Assembly (NCBI GenBank): GCA_035765515.1
Contig: DASTXN010000060.1
Span: 1 to 39,065 of the forward strand
Direction: 5' to 3'
Source of the DNA: DASRSS01 sp035765515
GTDB lineage: Bacteria; Actinomycetota; Actinomycetes; Mycobacteriales; Jatrophihabitantaceae
Length of the DNA: 39,065 nucleotides
Shown: in pieces, positions 24,101-30,120 of the stretch
How the letters are laid out: each line of letters opens with the position of its first letter
How positions within the stretch are numbered: the stretch's first letter is position 1
Position numbers and translations under genes: made by a program
The notes under the pieces: generated by a model
What the model saw: only the letters and a program-made list of their open reading frames with translations
Told to the model about the DNA's origin: nothing
The model's database searches: none

Positions 24101-24847
24101 GCGCCGCAGCCCGGTCCGTTCCACCGGCAGACGCAGGAGAAGCGCGCGGCCCGCGCGGAACGCGATTTGGCCTTGCTGGGAAAGGTGAATCCGCTCGCGC
24201 TGGAGGAGTTCGCGGCGCTGGAGGAGCGGCACCAGTTCCTGTCGACGCAGCTGGAAGACCTCAAGGCGACGCGTCGCGACCTGCTGACCGTGGTCAAGGA
24301 GGTGGACGACCGGATCCTCGAGGTCTTCACCACCGCCTACGCCGATGTGGCCCGCGAGTTCGAGATCGTGTTCGCCGCGCTGTTCCCCGGCGGCGAGGGA
24401 CGACTCGTGCTGACCGACCCCGACGACATGCTGCTGACCGGCGTGGACGTCGAGGCGCGGCCGCCCGGCAAGAAGGTCAAGCGGCTCTCGCTGCTGTCCG
24501 GCGGTGAGCGCTCGCTGGTCGCGGTCGCGCTGCTCGTCGCGATCTTCCGCGCCCGGCCCAGCCCGTTCTACATCATGGACGAGATCGAGGCGGCGCTGGA
24601 CGACACCAACCTGGGTCGGCTGCTGGAGTTGATCAGCGAGCTGCGCTCCAGCAGCCAGATCATCCTGATCACGCACCAGAAGCGCACGATGGAGATCGCC
24701 GACGCGTTGTACGGCGTGACCATGCGCGGTGACGGCGTGACCCAGGTGATCAGCCAGCGGCTGCGCGATACCGTCGATGCCCCGGACAAGTCGGACGATG
24801 CGGACGAACCGGCACGACCCGCTGCAGAGGTCGGCTCGCCGGCCTGA
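21185..24847 (+). CDS. smc: Chromosome segregation ATPase SMC
   Basis: A 1220-residue structural-maintenance-of-chromosomes protein that compacts and disentangles sister chromosomes as a dimer with ScpA/ScpB (not encoded here). Walker A is GPNGSGKSN (about 33-41). The first coiled coil covers about 165-505, the hinge about 510-640 (GVHGALAGLLTVQAGYEAAV), and the second coiled coil about 650-1010. The signature LSGGERSLVAVALL and Walker B FYIMDEIEAALDD form the C-terminal head. The GTG at 21185 directly precedes the conserved HLKSLTLRGFKSFA. The 113-base leader has -10-like TACCGT (21100-21105) and TAGGTT (21120-21125) and a small GTTGC/GCAAC hairpin. Confidence 0.97.
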   Translation: MHLKSLTLRGFKSFASATTLRFEPGVTAVVGPNGSGKSNVVDAIAWVLGEQGAKALRGGKMEDVIFAGTAGRPPLGRAEVTLTIDNSDNALPIDYTEVSITRRMFREGSSEYEINGEQVRLLDVQELLSDSGIGREMHVIVGQGQLDTVLNSRPEDRRGFIEEAAGVLKHRKRKEKALRKLDAMQANLTRVTDLTNELRRQLKPLGKQAEIARRAAGVQAELRDSRLRLLADDLMTLRSELDKEVADEEAIRRHRAEVESALEQARGRESELDQVLAADAPVVARAQENWYRLSALEERLRGTASLAAERARHLSAVEDEQARTGREPEQMEAEAAEIRVEEERLQAELAEAKAALGEIVTRRQELERQVALAERALVAAARAAADRREGLAKLVGQVNAQRTRAAAGADEITRLSVAAAEARERGAEAEAELARVQSEIGALDEGEVGLDERHEGAVAAYESVAARVRELTAAEREAERERATWAARAEALAVGLNRKDGAGALLAAGERLSGVHGALAGLLTVQAGYEAAVAAALGASADAVAVTSWDEALAALQFLKAEDAGRAGLVVGERAAPRESRPRAQLQGAVWASDVVTVAEPFGVAVGELLDGIVIADDIATARRLVGAGEHERAVTRDGDVLGRGWAAGGSSSAPSLIEVQAAVDEAQQRAAEAADRHQQLHAQLSGASAEAEQRKAEVDTALAALNESDARLSAVAQQLAELGQAARSAEAEAARLEAARVKAEEARDRDLAGLSELEERLRLAQDEPDDSFAGGDPDTSERDAAQSALVATRQEEMEARLAVRTGEERVRAVSGRADQLLRAAEVERAARQRQREAREARARGAIVAAAVRDLAQEAVARIGQSVAAAVRERDAAQQSRVVREQELQQLRASTRKLGEELAQLTDAVHRDEIVRAEQRLRIEQLEARAVEEYGVEVEALFAEYGPDQPCPPSSIEVAEYEQARERGEQVIAPQPGPFHRQTQEKRAARAERDLALLGKVNPLALEEFAALEERHQFLSTQLEDLKATRRDLLTVVKEVDDRILEVFTTAYADVAREFEIVFAALFPGGEGRLVLTDPDDMLLTGVDVEARPPGKKVKRLSLLSGGERSLVAVALLVAIFRARPSPFYIMDEIEAALDDTNLGRLLELISELRSSSQIILITHQKRTMEIADALYGVTMRGDGVTQVISQRLRDTVDAPDKSDDADEPARPAAEVGSPA

Positions 24848-24901
24848 CCGGCTCGGCTGTGAAAGGCGTCAGCCGACGGCGGGATCGTCGGACCGATCCA
24901 A

Positions 24902-24907
24902 TACCGT
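24902..24907 (+). promoter_or_regulatory. -10 element, leaderless start of the L,D-transpeptidase gene
   Basis: TACCGT followed by six bases and the GTG at 24914. Just upstream lies a dyad, GGATCG-n6-CGATCC (24882-24899), which could be an operator overlapping the spacer. Confidence 0.5.
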
Positions 24908-24913
24908 GTTGGC

Positions 24914-25954
24914 GTGACGAAGCTCAGTTCCGCGCGCCGCGCCCGCCGCCTGTGCGGCCTCGTGGTCGCGTCCGCGCTCGCCGCGGGCCTGCTCGCCGCG
25001 TGCAGCACCAGCGGCAGCCCGAGCACCCCGAAGACGGTATTCCACACCGTGACCGCCGGCCCGACCGGCTCGAGCGCGCCAGCCTCGGGCCAGCCGTCCA
25101 CGGCGCCGAACCTGCCGCAGAAGACGGTGCGGGTCACGTCGCTGGAAAGTGACGGGTCGACCTACGGCGTCGGTATGCCGATCGTGCTGTACTTCTCGCC
25201 CGCGCCGACGGACTCGACTGCCTTCACCAAGGCCGTGCAGGTGACCGTGAACGGCGCGCCCGCGGGCGGCGCCTGGTTCTGGGAGCAGCCCACCGCGGAC
25301 GAGAAGAAGACCAACACGATCGAGGCGCACTACCGGCCCAAGACGTACTGGCCGGGGCATGCGCAGATCCACGTCGGCATCCCCATCGGCGGGCTGAGCG
25401 CCGGCAACACCAAGCACAACAGCCTCGTCTACAGCGGCAAGCTCACCTCGCTGGACTTCAACATCGGCGCCGCGCACGTCTCGACGGTCAACGCCGCTAC
25501 CCACAGCATGGCGGTGACGTCGGACGGCAAGCCGGTGAAGACGATCAAGGTCTCCCTCGGTGAAGCGCAGACGCCGACGTACAGCGGCGTCAAGGTCGTC
25601 ATGCAGAAGGGCGAGGACGCTCCCGGCACCGACAAGCTGCGGCCCGACGGCGCGGTCCGGATGGTCGGTCCCGGCTACGACGAGATCGTCGACTGGTCGG
25701 TGCGCATCACCGAGTCCGGCGAATACGTGCACGCCGCGCCCTGGAACTCCGAGATCGGTCTGCAGAGCACGTCCAACGGCTGCACCAACCTGTTCACGGC
25801 TGACGCCGAATGGTTCTACAAGTTCAGCAACATCGGCGACGTCGTGCAGTACCCGCGCACCGACGGAACGCTGATGCCGTCCTGGGACGGCTACGGCGAC
25901 TGGAACCTGCCGTGGGGCGTGTGGTCGCGCGGAGGCCTGCTGCTCAACCACTGA
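24914..25954 (+). CDS. L,D-transpeptidase lipoprotein (YkuD domain)
   Basis: A 346-residue exported cell-wall enzyme. Residues 1-30 form a lipoprotein signal ending in LLAAC, so C30 is lipidated. A Ser/Thr/Pro linker and an Ig-like domain (about 70-180, with VTVNGAPAGGAWFWEQ and TYWPGHAQIHV) follow, then the catalytic YkuD domain and the C-terminal cap found in mycobacterial Ldt enzymes. Active-site H273 (VHAAPWNSE) and nucleophile C290 are present with the expected 17-residue spacing, but the usual SHGC reads SNGC, replacing a conserved histidine. It would form 3-3 peptidoglycan crosslinks. The GTG at 24914 lies six bases after a -10 element. Confidence 0.9.
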   Translation: MTKLSSARRARRLCGLVVASALAAGLLAACSTSGSPSTPKTVFHTVTAGPTGSSAPASGQPSTAPNLPQKTVRVTSLESDGSTYGVGMPIVLYFSPAPTDSTAFTKAVQVTVNGAPAGGAWFWEQPTADEKKTNTIEAHYRPKTYWPGHAQIHVGIPIGGLSAGNTKHNSLVYSGKLTSLDFNIGAAHVSTVNAATHSMAVTSDGKPVKTIKVSLGEAQTPTYSGVKVVMQKGEDAPGTDKLRPDGAVRMVGPGYDEIVDWSVRITESGEYVHAAPWNSEIGLQSTSNGCTNLFTADAEWFYKFSNIGDVVQYPRTDGTLMPSWDGYGDWNLPWGVWSRGGLLLNH

Positions 25955-25972
25955 GTCCGTCCGCCCGTTTGA

Positions 25973-25978
25973 CAGGAT
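25973..25978 (+). promoter_or_regulatory. -10 element, leaderless start of ftsY
   Basis: CAGGAT is followed by six bases and the GTG at 25985. The same hexamer is the proposed -10 of the fatty-acid operon at 8929-8934. Because tdh-kbl is coupled to ftsY, this may drive all of them. Confidence 0.4.
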
Positions 25979-25984
25979 GGGGAC

Positions 25985-27196
25985 GTGATCTGGCTCTGGG
26001 TTGTTATCGCCTTCGTCGTCCTCGCGCTGTTACTGACCGCATCGCTCGTCGTACCGCGTCGGCGGGGCGGTGGCGCGGTCCCGCCCGCTCAGCCGCGTCC
26101 GGGGGTCGACTACCCGCCCGGGGTCGGTGACGACGCGGCGATCCCGCGCGATACGCCCACCCGGAGCGTCGGCACCGTCGCCGAACTGCCACCGGACACG
26201 CTGACCGCCCCGCCGGCGGACGTCGAGGCGCCGGCCGCCGAGCAACCTGCGATCGAGACCCCCGAGCCCACCGCGGGGCGGATGCTGCGGCTGCGGTCGC
26301 GGCTGGCCCGCTCGCAGTCGTCGCTGGGCCGCGGCCTGCTGTCCGTGCTGTCCCGCGAACACCTCGACGAGGACGCCTGGGAGCAGGTCGAGGAGGCACT
26401 GCTGACCGCGGACGTCGGCGTAACCGTCACGACCGAGATCGTCGAGCGGCTGCGCGAGCGGACCCGCGTGCTGGGCACCCGCTCGCAGGGCGAGTTGCGT
26501 GCCCTGCTGGCCGACGAACTGGTCGCCGCGCTGCAACCGGACCTGGACCGCACCCTGCACACCACGCCCGCCGCGGGCCGTCCCGCCGTGGTGATGGTGG
26601 TCGGCGTCAACGGCACCGGCAAGACCACCACCTGCGGCAAGCTCGCGCGCGTGCTCGTGGCCGACGGCCGCACCGTGCTGCTCGGTGCAGCCGACACGTT
26701 TCGTGCCGCGGCAGCCGACCAGCTGCAGACGTGGGGTTCGCGGGTCGGCGCCGAGACCGTCCGGGGGCCCGAGGGCGGCGACCCGGCATCGGTGGCGTTC
26801 GAGGCGGTCAAGCAGGGCATCGAGGCCAAGGTCGACACCGTGCTGATCGACACGGCGGGCCGGCTGCACACCAAGGTCGGGCTGATGGACGAGCTGGGCA
26901 AGGTGAAGCGTGTCGTCGAGAGGCAGGGGCCGGTCGACGAGACGCTGCTGGTCCTCGACGCGACCACCGGCCAGAACGGGATGATGCAGGCCCGCGTGTT
27001 CACCGAGGTCGTGGACGTCACCGGCATCGTGTTGACGAAGCTGGACGGCACGGCGAAGGGCGGCATCGTGCTGGGAGTGCAGCGCGAGCTCGGCGTGCCG
27101 GTGAAGCTGGTTGGGCTGGGCGAGGGCGCCGACGACCTGGCGCCGTTCGATCCCGAGCAGTTCGTGGACGCGCTGCTGGGCGAGCCGGTCGCGTGA
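25985..27196 (+). CDS. ftsY: Signal recognition particle receptor FtsY
   Basis: A 403-residue GTPase that docks SRP-ribosome complexes at the membrane. It has an N-terminal membrane helix (WLWVVIAFVVLALLLTASLV), a Pro/Asp/Glu-rich linker to about 95, the N domain (about 100-190), then the G domain: GVNGTGKTTT (about 205-214), ADTFRAAAADQL, DTAGR (about 288), TKLDGTAKGG (about 351) and GLGEGADDLAPF. The GTG at 25985 is immediately before the membrane helix. The stop overlaps the tdh start by 4 bases (GTGA). Confidence 0.96.
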   Translation: MIWLWVVIAFVVLALLLTASLVVPRRRGGGAVPPAQPRPGVDYPPGVGDDAAIPRDTPTRSVGTVAELPPDTLTAPPADVEAPAAEQPAIETPEPTAGRMLRLRSRLARSQSSLGRGLLSVLSREHLDEDAWEQVEEALLTADVGVTVTTEIVERLRERTRVLGTRSQGELRALLADELVAALQPDLDRTLHTTPAAGRPAVVMVVGVNGTGKTTTCGKLARVLVADGRTVLLGAADTFRAAAADQLQTWGSRVGAETVRGPEGGDPASVAFEAVKQGIEAKVDTVLIDTAGRLHTKVGLMDELGKVKRVVERQGPVDETLLVLDATTGQNGMMQARVFTEVVDVTGIVLTKLDGTAKGGIVLGVQRELGVPVKLVGLGEGADDLAPFDPEQFVDALLGEPVA

Positions 27197-28224
27197 AGGC
27201 CCTCTACAAGCCCGCGGGCGGTCCCGGCTTCGAGCTGACCGACCGGCCGGAGCCGCAGGCGGGCGCGGGCGAGGTGAAGATCCGGGTGCTGCGCGCCGGG
27301 ATCTGCGGTACCGACCTGCACATCCAGTCCTGGGACGCGTGGGCGGCCGGTGCTGTGAACGCCCCGCTCATCCCGGGGCACGAGTTCTGCGGCGAGGTCG
27401 TCGAGATCGGCGCGGGCGTGCGCGACGTGCGGGCCGGAGACGTCGTGTCGGGGGAAGGGCACGTCGTCTGCGGGACGTGCCGCAACTGCCGCGCCGGGCG
27501 CCGGCACCTGTGCATCCGGACCTCCAGCGTCGGCGTGAACCGCGACGGCGCGTTCGCCGAGTACGTCGTACTGCCGGAGTCGAACGTGTGGGTGCACCGC
27601 GACGGAATCGATCCGGATCTGGGCGCGATCTTCGACCCGTACGGCAATGCGGTGCACACCGCCCTGTCGTTCCCGCTCGTCGGCGAGGACGTGCTCATCA
27701 CCGGTGCCGGCCCGATCGGGCTGATGGCGGCGGCGATCTGCCGCCACGTCGGGGCACGGTTCGTGGTGATCACCGACGTCTCGCCGTACCGGCTGGAGCT
27801 GGCCCGCGCGATGGGCGTCGACCTGGCCCTGGACGTCTCCGCGGAGTCGATCGCGGACGCGCAGGCGCGGCTGGGCATGGTCGAGGGATTCGACGTCGCG
27901 CTGGAGATGAGCGGGCACCCGTCCGCGCTGCCGGACGTGCTCGCGAACCTCAACCACGGCGGGCGGATCGCGCTGCTCGGCCTGCCGGCGGCGCCGATCG
28001 AGATCGACTGGGGCAAGGTCGTGACGCACATGATCACAATCAAGGGCATCTACGGCCGCGAGATGTTCGAAACCTGGTACGCGATGAGTGCGATGCTCCG
28101 GTCGGGGCTCGACATCAGCCAGGTGATCACCCACCGCTTCCCTGCCGCGCACTGGGAGGACGCGTTCGCCACCGCCCGCAGCGGTCAGTGCGGCAAGGTC
28201 GTCATGGATTGGAGCGAGGTCTGA
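27193..28224 (+). CDS. tdh: L-threonine 3-dehydrogenase
   Basis: A 343-residue zinc-dependent medium-chain dehydrogenase that oxidises L-threonine to 2-amino-3-ketobutyrate with NAD. Catalytic-zinc residues C38 (AGICGTDLH), H63 and E64 (PGHEFCGEV) and structural-zinc cysteines C93, C96, C99 and C107 are present. The Rossmann motif is VLITGAGPIGLMAA. DPYGNAVHTAL and a length almost equal to the E. coli enzyme favour Tdh over other family members. The GTG overlaps the ftsY stop; the stop shares a base with the kbl ATG (TGATG). Confidence 0.94.
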   Translation: MKALYKPAGGPGFELTDRPEPQAGAGEVKIRVLRAGICGTDLHIQSWDAWAAGAVNAPLIPGHEFCGEVVEIGAGVRDVRAGDVVSGEGHVVCGTCRNCRAGRRHLCIRTSSVGVNRDGAFAEYVVLPESNVWVHRDGIDPDLGAIFDPYGNAVHTALSFPLVGEDVLITGAGPIGLMAAAICRHVGARFVVITDVSPYRLELARAMGVDLALDVSAESIADAQARLGMVEGFDVALEMSGHPSALPDVLANLNHGGRIALLGLPAAPIEIDWGKVVTHMITIKGIYGREMFETWYAMSAMLRSGLDISQVITHRFPAAHWEDAFATARSGQCGKVVMDWSEV

Positions 28225-29441
28225 TGTACGGATCGGTTCGCGACGAGCTGCGTTCGACGCTGGAGCAGATCCGCGCGGACGGGCTGTACAAGAACGAACG
28301 CCAGCTTGCCTCCCCGCAGTCGGCGCGGGTGCTCGCAGGTGGGCAGCAGGTGCTGAACTTCTGCGCAAACAACTACCTCGGCCTGGCCGATCACCCGTCC
28401 GTCGTCGCGGCTGCGCACGCGGCGCTGGACGAGTGGGGTTTCGGCATGGCCAGCGTGCGGTTCATCTGCGGCACGCAGGTGCAGCACGCGAAGCTCGAGG
28501 AGCGGCTCTCGGAGTTTCTGCGCACCGAGGCGACGATCCTGTACTCCTCGTGCTTCGACGCCAACGGCGGGCTGTTCGAGGTGCTGCTCGACGAGACGGA
28601 CGCGGTGATCTCCGACGAGCTCAACCACGCATCGATCATCGACGGCATCCGGCTGTGCAAGGCGAAGCGCTACCGCTACCGCAACCGGGACATGGCCGAC
28701 CTGGAGACCCAGTTGAAGGACGCGTCGGGCGCTCGCCGCAGGCTGGTGGTCACCGACGGGGTGTTCTCGATGGACGGCTACCTGGCGCCGCTCGCCGACA
28801 TCTGCGAGTTGGCCGAGCGCTATGACGCGATGGTGATGGTCGACGACTCGCACGCGGTCGGTTTCGTCGGTGCGACCGGCGCGGGCACACCCGAGGCCGC
28901 CGGTGTGCAGGACCGGGTCGACGTGCTGTCCGGCACGCTCGGCAAGGCCCTCGGCGGTGCGTCCGGCGGGTACATCTCCGGCCGGGCCGAGATCGTCGAA
29001 CTTTTGCGGCAGCGCTCGCGGCCGTACCTGTTCTCCAACGCGGTCGCACCTTCGGTCGTGGCCGGCTCGCTCGCGGCGCTGGATCTCGTGGTGGGAGATG
29101 GGGGTACCCCCGGCAGTGAGGGCGTAGCCGCCGGGGGAGAGGATGCGCGCGCGAGACTGCGCGACAACACCGTGTTGTTCCGCCGCCGGATGGCCGAGGA
29201 GGGCTTCGACATCCTGGCCGGCGAGCACCCCATCGTGCCGGTGATGTTCGGCGACGCGGTGCTGGCCGGACGGATCGCCGACAGCATGCTGTCCCACGGC
29301 GTGTACGTGATCGCGTTCAGCTATCCGGTCGTCCCGCAGGGCAAGGCGCGCATCCGCGTGCAGCTGTCCGCGGCGCACTCCGGCGAGGACGTCGAGCAAT
29401 GCGTGGCCGCGTTCGTCGCGGCGCGGGCGGAGCAGAAGTGA
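28224..29441 (+). CDS. kbl: 2-amino-3-ketobutyrate CoA ligase (glycine C-acetyltransferase)
   Basis: A 405-residue PLP enzyme of the alpha-oxoamine synthase family. It cleaves 2-amino-3-ketobutyrate with CoA to glycine and acetyl-CoA, completing the threonine route begun by Tdh. NFCANNYLGLADHP, SFCG-like RFICGTQVQH, DDSHAVGF and the PLP lysine K241 (SGTLGKALGG) are all present. Residues 290-306 are encoded by the 49-bp hairpin repeat: they form a Gly-rich insert (GDGGTPGSEGVAAGG) that normal Kbl proteins lack, just before the conserved LRDN helix. The frame is kept and the rest is intact, so the enzyme is probably functional with an added surface loop. The last 4 bases overlap the next gene. 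Confidence 0.95.
   Translation: MYGSVRDELRSTLEQIRADGLYKNERQLASPQSARVLAGGQQVLNFCANNYLGLADHPSVVAAAHAALDEWGFGMASVRFICGTQVQHAKLEERLSEFLRTEATILYSSCFDANGGLFEVLLDETDAVISDELNHASIIDGIRLCKAKRYRYRNRDMADLETQLKDASGARRRLVVTDGVFSMDGYLAPLADICELAERYDAMVMVDDSHAVGFVGATGAGTPEAAGVQDRVDVLSGTLGKALGGASGGYISGRAEIVELLRQRSRPYLFSNAVAPSVVAGSLAALDLVVGDGGTPGSEGVAAGGEDARARLRDNTVLFRRRMAEEGFDILAGEHPIVPVMFGDAVLAGRIADSMLSHGVYVIAFSYPVVPQGKARIRVQLSAAHSGEDVEQCVAAFVAARAEQK
29091..29139 (+). repeat. 49-bp hairpin repeat, copy 2 (in frame inside kbl)
   Basis: Matches the minus-strand copy at 551-599 at 42 of 49 positions. GGGGGTACCCCC at the 5' part is followed by a perfect 8-bp stem CCCCCGGC/GCCGGGGG with a 15-base loop. The seventh stem pair is G-C here and C-G in copy 1, a compensatory change. 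It adds codons 290-306 to kbl without a stop. Confidence 0.85.
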
Positions 29442-30103
29442 GCCGCACGCTGCTGATCGTCGGCGCCGGCCCGCGGCTCGGTGGCGCGATCGCACGCCGC
29501 TTCGGCCACGACGGGTACGACGTGGCGCTTATCGCTCGGACGGCCGGGCCAGTGGAGCAGTTCGCGAACACGTTGCGCGGCGAGGGCATCAACACCGCCT
29601 GGGCGGCGGCCGACGTTGCCGACGAGCAGGCGCTCGGCGCGGAAATCGCGCGGCTGGCCGAGCGCGGGCCGATCACCGTGGCCGTCCACAACGTGTCGAT
29701 CTGGCGCGAGTCGACCGCGCTGGCGATGTCGCCGACGGAGCTGCTGGCCGATCTCGCGGCAGGCGCGGGGAGCCTGCTCACGCTGGCCCGTGCGGTCGCC
29801 CCGGCCATGATCTCCTCCGGTGGCGGGACGATCCTGGCGACCGGATCGGCCGCCGCCGACGCGCCGTCCCCGGGCGCACCCTCGCTGGGCGTGCAGAAGG
29901 CGGCCCTGCGCGCGCTCGTGCAGGCGCTGGCCCGCGACCTCGGGCCTCAGGGCGTCCACTGCGCCACCGTGACGATCAACGGTGTGCTGGGATCGAGCCC
30001 GGAGTTCGACCCGGCGCGCATAGCAGAGGTCTACGCCGAGCTCGTCGCCGAGAGCGCCGGGGCGCGCGGCACCTGGCGGACCGTCGTGCCGTACCCGGCC
30101 TGA
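29438..30103 (+). CDS. SDR-family protein lacking the catalytic tyrosine
   Basis: A 221-residue short-chain dehydrogenase fold. The cofactor loop GAGPRLGGAIA (9-19) and a possible catalytic Ser S137 (LATGSAAAD) are present. The tyrosine expected 13 residues later is L150, in SLGVQK154, although the lysine is kept; the NNAG motif reads HNVS. It may be a non-catalytic or re-purposed SDR. The GTG overlaps the kbl stop (GTGA), so it is translated with the threonine pathway, but no role there is known. Confidence 0.82.
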   Translation: MSRTLLIVGAGPRLGGAIARRFGHDGYDVALIARTAGPVEQFANTLRGEGINTAWAAADVADEQALGAEIARLAERGPITVAVHNVSIWRESTALAMSPTELLADLAAGAGSLLTLARAVAPAMISSGGGTILATGSAAADAPSPGAPSLGVQKAALRALVQALARDLGPQGVHCATVTINGVLGSSPEFDPARIAEVYAELVAESAGARGTWRTVVPYPA

Positions 30104-30120
30104 CCAAGGCTCCGTCAGGC
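30098..30120. terminator. Short hairpin spanning two convergent stop codons
   Basis: GCCTGAC/GTCAGGC, a 7-bp stem with a 9-base loop, contains the TGA of the SDR gene and the opposite-strand TGA of pepN. It could act as a weak bidirectional terminator; no T-run follows. Confidence 0.35.
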
